Positions 1 through 8,508 of a stretch of DNA of 24,554 bases are shown here, piece after piece; within the stretch, counting starts at the first letter, position 1, and the number at the start of each line of letters is the position of its first letter. Origin of the DNA: Euplotes aediculatus (lineage: Eukaryota > Ciliophora > Spirotrichea > Euplotida > Euplotidae); assembly GCA_030463445.1 (NCBI GenBank), contig JAQGFW010002321.1:1-24554 (forward strand). Direction: 5' to 3'. The notes under the pieces were generated by a model. That model saw only the letters and a program-made list of their open reading frames with translations, did no database searches and was not told the origin of the DNA. Position numbers and translations under genes: made by a program.

Positions 1-1101
1 AACGCACCAACCCATGCTCAGGTCAGAATACTGGTAGACTTCTCCCATATTCTGGATTTCACCGTGACAGGTCTGACAGGCTACTTTACCTGCTTTTACG
101 TGCTGGGCGTGGTTAAAATATACATGGTCAGGCAGGTTGTGAATCTTCACCCATTCAATTGGCTTGGGCGCATTCACATATTTCTTCTGATCAGGATCCC
201 ATCCTGTGTAAGTATATAACTTTTTGATTTCCGCAGTACCATCAACCTCCGTTCCATCTTCTCTGTACAGTTTTTCACCGGCATACTCATTGATCGCCAT
301 GTGACAGTTCATACAGGTATTCAGGGAAGGAATATTGGCATGTTTGCCTTCCTGCGCCCCACTATGACAATACAGACAGTTGATCTGGTTGGTGCCCGCA
401 TGCACTTTGTGAGAATAATAGATAGGCTGCTCCGGCTGATAATCTTTGGAACGACCCAGTCCCGCAGCACCCTGAATGGTATAATATCCACCCACAACAA
501 ACAATACCACCGCAAACAGGGCGATATAGGCCTTGTTACGATAAAATGGTACCGGCTCGTAGGAAGGAACTCCTTCTTTTTCATCACTCAGGCGCTTCAG
601 GTTCGCGTTTACCTGCAGCAATACCAGCACGATAATCGCCAGAATTAGTGTTAACACGCCGAAAATCAGGGAGTTATCACTTTCGGTTGCAGCGGCCTGT
701 ACAGCACCACCTGCACTACCATCACCCGCTGTTCCTGGAGCTGGCACAGAATTAATATACGTAATCATCGCGCCAATCTCCTCATCCGTCAGGTTCGGGA
801 AGAGGTTCATCGCTGTTTTATTCCAGGCTGCGTAGAGATCAGTAAAGTATTTATTTCCGGTTGCCAGCACTGCCTGGTTGTTACGAATCCAGTCGTAAAG
901 CAGTTTCTTGTCCGGAACACGTTCCTCGATTCCAGCCAAAGCCGGACCAGTAAGATTTTTATGAACCGCGTGGCAGGAAGCACAATTCTGCTGAAACAAA
1001 GCCTTCCCATCCTGTGCAAATACGGTCTGATCGAAACAAAGCACGGTCAAAATTGATAGAATGAGTGCTACTCTCTGCGCGATCGATCTATAGTGAATCA
1101 T
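1..1101 (-). CDS. actA: Alternative complex III pentaheme cytochrome c subunit ActA (5' part, cut by window edge)
   Basis: Reading from the ATG at 1101 to the window edge gives 367 codons with no stop. The protein starts with a signal peptide ending near FAQ, then a class I cytochrome c domain (CASCH, about residues 40-44), a linker rich in Gly/Ala, a membrane helix (IFGVLTLILAIIVLVLL), a second helix (YIALFAVVLFVVGGYY) and then multiheme sequence with CLYCH, CMNCH and CQTCH. The last residues are MGWCV, which should be the start of another CxxCH completed outside the window. In Bacteroidota this architecture (mono-heme domain fused ahead of the pentaheme domain) is ActA of the quinol:cytochrome c/electron acceptor oxidoreductase, an inner-membrane respiratory complex. 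actB and the rest of the operon are expected left of position 1. Family recognised from memory; high confidence. Confidence 0.9.
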   Translation of the reverse strand, partial: MIHYRSIAQRVALILSILTVLCFDQTVFAQDGKALFQQNCASCHAVHKNLTGPALAGIEERVPDKKLLYDWIRNNQAVLATGNKYFTDLYAAWNKTAMNLFPNLTDEEIGAMITYINSVPAPGTAGDGSAGGAVQAAATESDNSLIFGVLTLILAIIVLVLLQVNANLKRLSDEKEGVPSYEPVPFYRNKAYIALFAVVLFVVGGYYTIQGAAGLGRSKDYQPEQPIYYSHKVHAGTNQINCLYCHSGAQEGKHANIPSLNTCMNCHMAINEYAGEKLYREDGTEVDGTAEIKKLYTYTGWDPDQKKYVNAPKPIEWVKIHNLPDHVYFNHAQHVKAGKVACQTCHGEIQNMGEVYQYSDLSMGWCV

Positions 1102-1147
1102 AAGCTGGAAATATCGTTGGTAATGTTAAAATGCCTCAATTCGGGGG

Positions 1148-1180
1148 CAAAAATATGACACGTTATTGACAATCTATCAA
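1148..1180 (-). promoter_or_regulatory. Probable actA promoter (Bacteroidota type)
   Basis: On the minus strand TATTTTTG (1155-1148) matches the Bacteroidota -7 box TAnnTTTG, and a TTG (1180-1178) lies 22 bases upstream as a possible -33 box. The -7 box is 46 bases before the actA ATG. The match is short, so this is a reasonable but unproven assignment. Confidence 0.45.
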
Positions 1181-1302
1181 CATCACTCATTTTTTTTTAG
1201 CCGCGCGGGGCTTGCTTTTCAACGAATTGTGCAATTTTTCAAATACTAATTACTTGCCATTCGTAAACGCTTTTGTTCAAGTTATTCCAGTTTCTTTGCA
1301 GC

Positions 1303-2223
1303 ATGTTTGAAAAACTTCAGCAGAAGTGGAAGGTCAACGGCTGGCAGCTGCTTGCCATTTTATGCACCTTCGCCATCGGAGGCAGCCTAACTGGCATTGC
1401 CGGCCGCAGAATCCTGCAGTTTTTACCGGTTGAGCATCCCGTTGGCTGGTTTTTCTTATACATAATTACCATGACCCTGGTCTGGCCACTCATGGTGCTG
1501 GTTGTCAGCATCCCGTTCGGTCAGTTCCCCTTTTTTAAAAATTATCTTTCCCGAATCTTCCGCAAAATGTCATCATCCACCCCCTCCTCCATTCCTCCAT
1601 CCTCCATTCCTCCATCTTCCATTCCTCCATCTTCCATTTCCGTCGCCATCTTCGCCTCCGGTGCCGGCTCGAACGCGGAAAAAATTATCGAACAGTTCCG
1701 CCACCATCCCCAGATACGCGTAGCCCTCATCGTTAGCAATAAAGCAACTGCCGGTGTACTGGATAAGGCCAAAGCAGCAGGTATTCCCACTTTCCTTATT
1801 GAAAAAGAGCAGTTCTTCCGGGGTGATGCCTATGTTCCTGACCTGAAATCAATGGGTATCGATTTTATTGTTCTTGCCGGCTTTCTCTGGAAAGTGCCCG
1901 CTGCACTTATAAAAGCCTACCCATCCCGGATCATTAATATTCATCCTGCACTCCTGCCCAAATACGGTGGCAAGGGGATGTATGGAAACTTTGTTCATGA
2001 GGCCGTTATTGCCGCAGGAGAAAAGGAATCGGGTATCACTATACATTATGTGGATGAACAGTACGACCACGGTGGTACCATCTTTCAGGCAACCTGTCCG
2101 GTTCTTCCGGAAGATACCCCGGATTCTCTGGCCAACCGGATTCACGCCCTTGAACACCTGCACTTCCCCGCTGTTATAGAGTCGGTGATTCTTAGCAAAC
2201 TCGTTAAAAATCAGCGCGACTGA
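1303..2223 (+). CDS. purN: Phosphoribosylglycinamide formyltransferase (PurN) with an N-terminal two-helix membrane domain
   Basis: The C-terminal about 200 residues are a GART enzyme, which formylates glycinamide ribonucleotide in purine synthesis: the loop FASGAGSNAEKI, the SNKATAGVL segment, the catalytic NIHPALLP (Asn, His) and HYVDEQYDHGG (Asp) are all present. The first about 88 residues (from MFEKLQQKWKVNGWQ) carry two membrane helices and look like the small DUF6787-type protein of Chitinophagaceae. Both lie in one frame, joined by four copies of the pentapeptide PSSIP encoded by a 15-bp DNA repeat. ATG 1303 is preferred; a TTG at 1273 in the same frame would add ten residues, and an in-frame ATG at 1567 could start a free PurN of 218 residues. 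So this is either a 306-residue membrane-tethered PurN or two genes without a stop between them. The enzyme call is firm; the fusion's expression is not shown. Confidence 0.88.
   Translation: MFEKLQQKWKVNGWQLLAILCTFAIGGSLTGIAGRRILQFLPVEHPVGWFFLYIITMTLVWPLMVLVVSIPFGQFPFFKNYLSRIFRKMSSSTPSSIPPSSIPPSSIPPSSISVAIFASGAGSNAEKIIEQFRHHPQIRVALIVSNKATAGVLDKAKAAGIPTFLIEKEQFFRGDAYVPDLKSMGIDFIVLAGFLWKVPAALIKAYPSRIINIHPALLPKYGGKGMYGNFVHEAVIAAGEKESGITIHYVDEQYDHGGTIFQATCPVLPEDTPDSLANRIHALEHLHFPAVIESVILSKLVKNQRD
1582..1641 (+). repeat. Four-copy 15-bp tandem repeat inside purN
   Basis: Four units of 15 bp, each close to CCATCCTCCATTCCT, encode PSSIP four times (the last ends in Ser). Within each unit the heptamer TCCTCCA is followed alternately by one T or none, so the period is 7+8. 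It fills the linker between the membrane domain and the catalytic domain. Because 15 is a multiple of three, copy-number change would not shift the frame. Confidence 0.9.
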
Positions 2224-2263
2224 CAAAATTTTCAGGTTTTGGTTGTACCCTTGTAAGCCCTAG

Positions 2264-3034
2264 ATGAATTGGTATGGTTCCATATTGGTTTCGCTGCTAC
2301 TGCTGGTAAATACCCTGCAGGGCCAGGTGCGTGTTAGTGGCACCGTGTATGAAATGAACAAACTCTTTCCTCTGGGTGCTGTCAGTGTACTGACTTCCAG
2401 CGGGCGCGGCACTGTCACTGACTCTTCTGGCAGATACACGATCACAGTCAGCGACAAAGATTCCATCTATTTCTCCTACCTGGGAAAAGCAACGCCCAAA
2501 TATGCAGTTTCCAATATTCAATTACCCTCCCAATTCGATATATCCCTTCATGTGAATGTTACCACCCTTCGGGAAATCAGGGTAATGCCAAAAGATTACC
2601 GCTTCGACAGTATGCAGAACCGGCAGGACTATGCCAAAGTGTTCGATTACAAAAAACCTGGCATCGCCCTCTCTTCTGCCAATCCGGCCAGTGGCAATTT
2701 TGGTGTTGGCCTCGATATCAATCAGCTTATTAATATGTTCCGATTCCGGCGAAACCGCAGCATGGCTGCTTTCCAGGATCGTCTCCTGACGGAAGAACAG
2801 GATAAATATATAGCCTACCGGTTCTCCCGTGCTAAAATTATCAAGATAACCGGCATTACCGGACCCGACCTGGATACCTTCTACCGCTATTATGCTCCTC
2901 CCTATGAAGCAGTTGTTGCCGCTTCCGAATATGAATTACTCGATTACATGAAAAAAGCCGGGGAGCAGTACAAACGAATCCGGGCCATGGGCGGAAAAAT
3001 TTCAGGCAGAAAAGAAGACAATTGGTGGGAATAA
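2264..3034 (+). CDS. Secreted protein with carboxypeptidase-like regulatory domain
   Basis: A 256-residue protein with a signal peptide (MNWYGSILVSLLLLVNTLQGQ). Residues about 23-100 form a carboxypeptidase-D regulatory-like beta-sandwich: VSGTVYEMNKLFPLGAVSVLT, then GRGTVTDSSGRYTI and IYFSYLGKA, the same fold found at the N terminus of SusC-like receptors. The rest (RVMPKDYRFDSMQNRQDYAKVF and on) is helical and charged and belongs to no family I can name. Such stand-alone proteins are common and uncharacterised in Bacteroidota; periplasmic or outer-membrane-associated location is inferred from the signal. It follows purN by 40 bases on the same strand. Confidence 0.8.
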   Translation: MNWYGSILVSLLLLVNTLQGQVRVSGTVYEMNKLFPLGAVSVLTSSGRGTVTDSSGRYTITVSDKDSIYFSYLGKATPKYAVSNIQLPSQFDISLHVNVTTLREIRVMPKDYRFDSMQNRQDYAKVFDYKKPGIALSSANPASGNFGVGLDINQLINMFRFRRNRSMAAFQDRLLTEEQDKYIAYRFSRAKIIKITGITGPDLDTFYRYYAPPYEAVVAASEYELLDYMKKAGEQYKRIRAMGGKISGRKEDNWWE

Positions 3035-3067
3035 TACGGCTAATTTTAGCATGAAAATAATTCCGAC

Positions 3068-4597
3068 ATGTATCGTTTTGCCCTGCTCCTGCTTTTCAGC
3101 TCCCTTTTCCAGGCCAACCAGGCTGCCGCTCAATCCAAACTGACCAGAAGTTTTCTGAAAGACAGCCTCGACGCCTATGTGCTAAAAGCCATGAAGGACT
3201 GGAAAATACCAGGAGTATCCATCGCAGTTGTCAAAAATGGAGAATGGCTCGTACTCAAAGGATACGGAGTCAGGGAAGCCGGTGTTCCTGGTAACGTTGA
3301 CGAACACACGCTTTTTGGAATTGGGAGCAATACAAAGGCATTTACCGGTACAGCGCTCGCCCTGCTGGAAGCACAGGGAAAACTATCGCTGGACGACAAG
3401 GTTAAAAAATGGATCCCTGATTTTCAGGTCTATGATACCTGGGTTACCAAAGAACTTACCATCCGCGATCTGGTGAGTCATCGTATGGGTTATGAAACCT
3501 TCCAGGGTGATTTCATGTATTTTGATTCTGACCTCAGCTATGAGGAAGTAAAAGAGAAATTCGGCCTGCTTAAACCGATGCACGGTTTTCGTTCCCGCTG
3601 GGGGTATACCAACGCCGGATTTGCCATCGCTGGTGAAATTATAAAAAAAGCCAGCGGCGATTCCTTTGGTGAATTCATAACAACCCGGTTTTTTCAACCT
3701 ATGGGGATGAAAAATTCAATTGCTAACTCCAACCAGTATGCGAAAGCTACCAATATTGCCCGCGCGCATACCGTTACAGAAGGTGTTGTAAAGAAAGTTC
3801 CTTACGGAAACCTGGACAATATGGCCCCCGCCGGTGCCATCGCTTCCAGCGCTTACGATATGGGTTTATGGGCGCAAACCCTCCTGAATCAGGGAGAACT
3901 GTATGGGAAAGGAATTCTTCCCGCATCAGCCGTGCTAACCCCTATGGAACCTCATTCCATTCTGGGCAATGGTGGTCACCCTTACAACAAAGCCCATTTT
4001 TATCTCTACGGACTCGGTTGGTTCCTGCAATCCTACGAAGGCAACCTACTGGTGGAACATACCGGTGGTGTCAATGGATTTGTTACCAGTTTCACCCTGG
4101 TACCTGAAGAAAAAATAGGGATCGTTGTATTAACCAACACAGATACCAATGGATTTTTTGAAGCCATGAAATGGGAATTGCTGGATGCCTGCCTTGGATT
4201 GCCCTACCGCGATTATAATGCCGCAGGCCTGCAACAGGAGCAGCAGCAACAGAAAAGAACAGCCGCCACCCTAAAGGAAAAAAGAGATTCTATCGCCCTC
4301 AATCTCAAACCAGAACTAGCTCTCTCCGCTTTTACAGGTACTTATCAACATGATATTTATGGCAAGATGACGATCCAACTCGAAAAAAATCAGTTGGTAG
4401 CAAGGTTTGAACACCACCCCGGCAGATATGCCACACTTGGATCCCTGGGTGGTAAGCGTTTTTTTGCCAGCTTTAATGATCCGTTGTTCGGCAACAGGGT
4501 ATGGCCCTTTACAATTACGGATGGAAAAGTCAAATCTGTAACTGTAACAGTTTCAGGCTTCATTGAATATACTCCCTACGAATTTTTTAAACAATAG
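3068..4597 (+). CDS. Serine hydrolase of the class C beta-lactamase / DD-peptidase fold, secreted
   Basis: 509 residues with a signal peptide (MYRFALLLLFSSLFQANQAAAQ). The three active-site elements of the family are visible: SNTK (nucleophile Ser87, Lys90), YTN (Tyr180, Asn182) and HTGG (about residue 331). The C-terminal about 110 residues (ALSAFTGTYQHDIYGKMTI onward) resemble the DUF3471 beta-barrel domain that often follows this catalytic domain. The fold covers beta-lactamases, D-aminopeptidases, esterases and penicillin-binding-protein-like enzymes; the substrate cannot be read from the sequence. It is 33 bases after the preceding gene and 6 bases before the next, suggesting co-transcription. 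Confidence 0.88.
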   Translation: MYRFALLLLFSSLFQANQAAAQSKLTRSFLKDSLDAYVLKAMKDWKIPGVSIAVVKNGEWLVLKGYGVREAGVPGNVDEHTLFGIGSNTKAFTGTALALLEAQGKLSLDDKVKKWIPDFQVYDTWVTKELTIRDLVSHRMGYETFQGDFMYFDSDLSYEEVKEKFGLLKPMHGFRSRWGYTNAGFAIAGEIIKKASGDSFGEFITTRFFQPMGMKNSIANSNQYAKATNIARAHTVTEGVVKKVPYGNLDNMAPAGAIASSAYDMGLWAQTLLNQGELYGKGILPASAVLTPMEPHSILGNGGHPYNKAHFYLYGLGWFLQSYEGNLLVEHTGGVNGFVTSFTLVPEEKIGIVVLTNTDTNGFFEAMKWELLDACLGLPYRDYNAAGLQQEQQQQKRTAATLKEKRDSIALNLKPELALSAFTGTYQHDIYGKMTIQLEKNQLVARFEHHPGRYATLGSLGGKRFFASFNDPLFGNRVWPFTITDGKVKSVTVTVSGFIEYTPYEFFKQ

Positions 4598-4603
4598 ACG
4601 AAA

Positions 4604-5143
4604 ATGGAACAACTCGTGCTGGGCATCGGAACCCGATTACAACACACACAATTTGGCCCTGGTGTAATTGTCGGCCTCCGGTATGCCACTTATCTCATCT
4701 CCTTCATTCACCATGGAATCAAAGAGATTGATAAAACGGATGACAAACTGGAAGAAATCATTCCTGAAAATGTATCCGAAGAAATAGAAACACATTCGGA
4801 AATAGAGAAATCCCTGCTGAAGATCCTGCGGCTATGGAACGGCGTTAGTGAAATTGTTCCTCTTGGCGATCGTTGGAAAAATGGTACCATGATTCTCCAG
4901 CCGGGAGATTCCTCCCTGAAACCCAAAGAAGTTCCCATTGACGTTTTCTTCCATAAAATCGTCATGTTGCGCGATCGCCTGCGGGTATTGGAACAGCAGA
5001 TCAACGCACATAAAGTGCTGACCGATGAAGAGAAAATCAATCTTCAGCAATATGTTACCAGGATCTACGGAACCCTGACCACCTTCAATGTGCTTTTCAG
5101 AAACAAGGAAGATTGGTTTATTGGCGATAAAAGCGCCGACTGA
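4604..5143 (+). CDS. Hypothetical protein with a Tudor/CarD-like N-terminus
   Basis: 179 residues, no signal peptide or membrane helix. The N-terminal about 50 residues (GTRLQHTQFGPGVIVGLR, then a short beta pattern YLISFIHHGIKEI) have the G-x-V-x-H-x-x-FG-x-G-x-V pattern of small Tudor-like barrels seen at the end of UvrD helicases and in CarD/CdnL proteins. The C-terminal part (KIVMLRDRLRVLEQQIN, then LQQYVTRIYGTLTTFNVLF) is helical. No function can be assigned; a role in binding nucleic acid or RNA polymerase would be a guess. It starts 6 bases after the serine hydrolase stop. Confidence 0.7.
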   Translation: MEQLVLGIGTRLQHTQFGPGVIVGLRYATYLISFIHHGIKEIDKTDDKLEEIIPENVSEEIETHSEIEKSLLKILRLWNGVSEIVPLGDRWKNGTMILQPGDSSLKPKEVPIDVFFHKIVMLRDRLRVLEQQINAHKVLTDEEKINLQQYVTRIYGTLTTFNVLFRNKEDWFIGDKSAD

Positions 5144-5147
5144 TTAC

Positions 5148-5357
5148 TCAGGCTTTTTTCGTAGCACAGGTATTCAGTCCGAATAATGTATACAAGGGGC
5201 AAAATCCAACCAGGCTGGTCAGAATAAATACTCCACCAACTATGGCCAGGATCAATCCCAGTGTCCCTGTTACGGTTCCGGAAAAATAGAGGTAACCTAA
5301 TACCACGGCTACCAATACCCGGATAAAACGGTCTGTACCACCCATATTCTTTTTCAT
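5148..5357 (-). CDS. DUF2892 (YgaP-like) small membrane protein
   Basis: About 69 residues from the ATG at 5357 (an in-frame ATG at 5375 would add six residues; the MKKNMGGTDRFIRVLVAVV start fits the family better). The sequence has two membrane helices (FIRVLVAVVLGYLYFSG; LGLILAIVGGVFILTSLVGF) followed by CPLYTLFGLNTC, the hallmark C-terminal cysteine-containing segment of the DUF2892 / inner-membrane YgaP-like family. The family's role is unclear, although members often accompany rhodanese domains. It is the only minus-strand gene in the left part of the window, and its stop lies 4 bases from the stop of the convergent neighbour. Confidence 0.85.
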   Translation of the reverse strand: MKKNMGGTDRFIRVLVAVVLGYLYFSGTVTGTLGLILAIVGGVFILTSLVGFCPLYTLFGLNTCATKKA

Positions 5358-5471
5358 ATTACTGTGTTTGAACAATGAAATTAACCCGATAAACTGTCAG
5401 ATATACTGATCCTGGTCAGGTTTACCATTGAGTTTCGCCGGATTCGGTATATTGATGGTATAATTTTCTGT

Positions 5472-6680
5472 ATGCATTCAAGCCATATACCCTCCTTTCA
5501 TCACCTGGTGACCACTTTGCTCTTTACCTGTTGCGCACTCACACTACAGGCACAAAAAAACCTGCACGAAAAAAGCATTCTGGTGGATACCCATAACGAT
5601 GTTTTGTCCAGTGCCACGATGAAGGGCCTCAATATTGAAGAAGATCTTTCCGGAAAAACTCACAGTGACCTGGAACGTTTCCGTAGGGGTGGTGTGGATA
5701 TTCAGATCTTTTCTATTTTCTGCGATGAACGTTATGGTCCTGGTAAAGCCTTTGCATACGCCCTCCGGGAGATTGATTCTCTGGACGCCATTGTTGCCAG
5801 GAACCCCGGTAAAATGATGCACGTCAATTCACCAGCAGAGCTGCGCATGGCAGTCAGAAAGAAAAAACTGGGTGCCATGAAAGGAGTTGAAGGCGGACAT
5901 ATGATTGAAGACCGTATTGAATACCTCGACAGCCTTTACAAAAGAGGTGCGAGATACCTGACCCTTACCTGGAATAACTCTACCTCCTGGGCAAGTTCAG
6001 CATGGGATGAAACCTATTTCGACCGGCAGCAGGCAACACCTATTGAACGAAAAGGACTGAATGATTTTGGGAAGCAGGTGGTCAGGAGAATGAATGAACT
6101 CGGTATGATGGTAGATCTCAGCCATGTGGGTGAGCAAACTTTTGCAGATGCGATCGCAACTTCCACCAAACCGGTGATCGTTTCTCACAGCTGTGTACAT
6201 GCGCTTTGCCCGGTACCAAGAAATCTGAAAGATGACCAGATCCGCGCGATTGGAAAAAACGGAGGCGTAGTATTTCTTAATTTTTATGCCGGCTTTCTCG
6301 ACAGCACGTACAACCGGAATAAAGCCGCCTTTATTGAAAAACACAGGACCCTGGTAGATTCACTCCTTGAACAAAAACTGCCCGGCTATGAGATTGACGG
6401 TTACCTTAGCAGCCGGTTTCCGGAAGAAGCGGAAGCACTTCGTCCCTCTATGAATATTTTACTCGATCACCTGGATTATATCGTTCGGTTGATCGGGGTA
6501 GACCATATCGGAATTGGCTCTGATTTTGATGGCATTGAACTGGCACCCCAGGATCTGGATGGCGTAGAAGACATGCCAAATATAACCTCCGCATTACTCG
6601 TTCGGGGCTATAGTAAAAAAGATATCCGCAAGATACTGGGAGGCAATTTTATACGTGTCTTCAAAGAAGTAAGTAAATGA
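5472..6680 (+). CDS. Membrane dipeptidase (renal dipeptidase, peptidase family M19)
   Basis: 402 residues with an N-terminal hydrophobic signal (LVTTLLFTCCALTLQAQ). The M19 metal-binding elements occur in order: DTHNDV, GMKGVEGGH (bridging Glu), SHVG, SHS and GIGSDFDGI. The enzyme is a binuclear zinc hydrolase that cleaves dipeptides, including those with a D-amino acid at the C-terminal position; the exact substrate here is unknown. The signal implies periplasmic or lipoprotein-like export, though no lipobox is seen. The stop is separated by one base from the ATG of the ABC transporter, so the two are very likely co-translated. Confidence 0.92.
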   Translation: MHSSHIPSFHHLVTTLLFTCCALTLQAQKNLHEKSILVDTHNDVLSSATMKGLNIEEDLSGKTHSDLERFRRGGVDIQIFSIFCDERYGPGKAFAYALREIDSLDAIVARNPGKMMHVNSPAELRMAVRKKKLGAMKGVEGGHMIEDRIEYLDSLYKRGARYLTLTWNNSTSWASSAWDETYFDRQQATPIERKGLNDFGKQVVRRMNELGMMVDLSHVGEQTFADAIATSTKPVIVSHSCVHALCPVPRNLKDDQIRAIGKNGGVVFLNFYAGFLDSTYNRNKAAFIEKHRTLVDSLLEQKLPGYEIDGYLSSRFPEEAEALRPSMNILLDHLDYIVRLIGVDHIGIGSDFDGIELAPQDLDGVEDMPNITSALLVRGYSKKDIRKILGGNFIRVFKEVSK

Positions 6681-6681
6681 C

Positions 6682-8508
6682 ATGAGAGTTTTATGGAAGT
6701 ATCTTCAGCCCTACCGTGGTTGGGTGTTTTTAGCACTCGGACTGGCAGCACTGGCCCAGGTGCTCGCTCTGTATGATCCAGTGATCTTCGGTAGGGTCAT
6801 CGATACCTATGCCCTTAACCCGGATAATCTTTCTGAACAGGAAAGAACCAATGGTGTTATCTGGCTTTTATTGCTGGCCATCGGAGTTGCCCTGCTTGCC
6901 CGGATTGCTTCTACCTTCAAAGATTATGTAGTGCGGCTGGTGGTACAGAAATTCGGCATGCAGATTTTTAATGATGGCCTTCGCCAAACCCTGCGCCTCC
7001 CTTATGATGGTTTTGAAGATCAAAGCAGCGGCGAAACACTTTCCAAGCTTCAGAAAGTGCGTACCGACACCGAACGATTCATCAACTCCTTCATCAATAT
7101 TCTCTTTTCGACTTTTGTCGGAATGGGATTTCTGATCTGGTATGCTATCACCAAACACTGGGCACTGATCCCGGTTTTTTTGATTGGCGTGCTTTTGCTT
7201 GGCGGACTAACCTCCCTGCTTAGCCGAAAAATAAAAATGATCCAGCGACAGGTAGTGCGCCAGACAAATATCATGAGCGGCAGTATCACAGAATCCATCC
7301 GGAATATCGAACTGGTCAAGAGCCTGGGACTCACCTATTCAGAAATCCGGCGGCTGCGGGAGAAAACACAAAAGATTTTTGATCTGGAAATGATGAAAAA
7401 CAGGAAAGTAAGATCTCTTTCCTTTTTACAGGGAACCACACTAAACCTGCTCAAACAATCGATTCTCTTTATCCTGCTATGGCTGATCTTCCGGAATGTG
7501 TTAACCACGGGAGAACTGATTTCAATGCAATTCATTTCCACAGCAATCATCGGCCCGTTGCAGGACCTCGGTAATATCATTCTTCAGTACCGGGAAGCAG
7601 AAGCTTCTCTGCAGGTTTTCAACCAGCTCATGATGAAAGAACCTGAATACCGCCCGGAAGAACCGATCGATATTCAGGCGATTGAAGAGCTGGAATTTGA
7701 CCGTGTCAGTTTCCGGCATAGAAATGCCACACAAAAAGCAGTGGATGATATCAGCTTTAGGGTTCGACTAGGTCAAACCATCGCATTTGTAGGTCCATCG
7801 GGTTCGGGGAAATCAACACTGGTAAAATTATTGGTCGGACTCTACTCTCCGGTTGAAGGAGATATCCGGATTGACGGGATTTCGGTCAGGCAACTCCGTT
7901 ATAACCGGGTACGCCGGCAACTCGGTTTCGTAACACAGGAAACACAGATGTTTTCCGGAACGATCCGCGACAATATGCTGTTTGTAAAGCCGGATGCAAC
8001 CGATGAACAGATTTATTCCGCTATGGAAAAAGCCTCCTGTCTGAACCTGGTAATCAATTCCCCCAAAGGCCTGGATACAGTCCTGGGAGAAGGTGGCAAA
8101 CGGGTTTCCGGAGGAGAAAAACAACGCCTGGCTATTGCACGCGCGCTTCTAAGGGAACCAAGATTGCTGATTTTTGATGAAGCCACCTCCGCCCTTGACT
8201 CTATCACGGAAGAGGAAATTACAGATACCATCCGGGAGATCTCAGCTACCAGCAAACAAATGACCATTCTGATCGCACACCGGCTCTCCACCATAATGCA
8301 TGCTGATACCATTTTTGTGCTGGAGAAAGGAAAGATTACCGAAAAAGGAAAACACCAGGAATTGGTGGAACAAAAAGGTCTTTATTATGCGATGTGGAGA
8401 CAACAGATCGGTGAACGGGATCCGATTGTTCCCCCTTCGCAAGCTGCACCTGCTGAACCTTCAGATGAGGATGTAATCAATATTGCAGCAGACGATCCAC
8501 TGTTGTAG
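6682..8508 (+). CDS. ABC exporter, fused permease and ATPase (MsbA type)
   Basis: 608 residues. The N-terminal about 310 residues form a six-helix type-I exporter domain; the C-terminal domain has Walker A GPSGSGKST (about residue 371), signature VSGGEKQRL (about 475), Walker B LLIFDEATSALD (about 496) and the H-loop IAHRLST (about 533). All key residues are present, so it should be a working half-transporter acting as a homodimer in the inner membrane. The export substrate cannot be deduced; many Bacteroidota paralogs carry lipids, drugs or peptides. It begins one base after the dipeptidase stop and its last 32 bases overlap the 3' end of the convergent E1 gene. Confidence 0.9.
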   Translation: MRVLWKYLQPYRGWVFLALGLAALAQVLALYDPVIFGRVIDTYALNPDNLSEQERTNGVIWLLLLAIGVALLARIASTFKDYVVRLVVQKFGMQIFNDGLRQTLRLPYDGFEDQSSGETLSKLQKVRTDTERFINSFINILFSTFVGMGFLIWYAITKHWALIPVFLIGVLLLGGLTSLLSRKIKMIQRQVVRQTNIMSGSITESIRNIELVKSLGLTYSEIRRLREKTQKIFDLEMMKNRKVRSLSFLQGTTLNLLKQSILFILLWLIFRNVLTTGELISMQFISTAIIGPLQDLGNIILQYREAEASLQVFNQLMMKEPEYRPEEPIDIQAIEELEFDRVSFRHRNATQKAVDDISFRVRLGQTIAFVGPSGSGKSTLVKLLVGLYSPVEGDIRIDGISVRQLRYNRVRRQLGFVTQETQMFSGTIRDNMLFVKPDATDEQIYSAMEKASCLNLVINSPKGLDTVLGEGGKRVSGGEKQRLAIARALLREPRLLIFDEATSALDSITEEEITDTIREISATSKQMTILIAHRLSTIMHADTIFVLEKGKITEKGKHQELVEQKGLYYAMWRQQIGERDPIVPPSQAAPAEPSDEDVINIAADDPLL

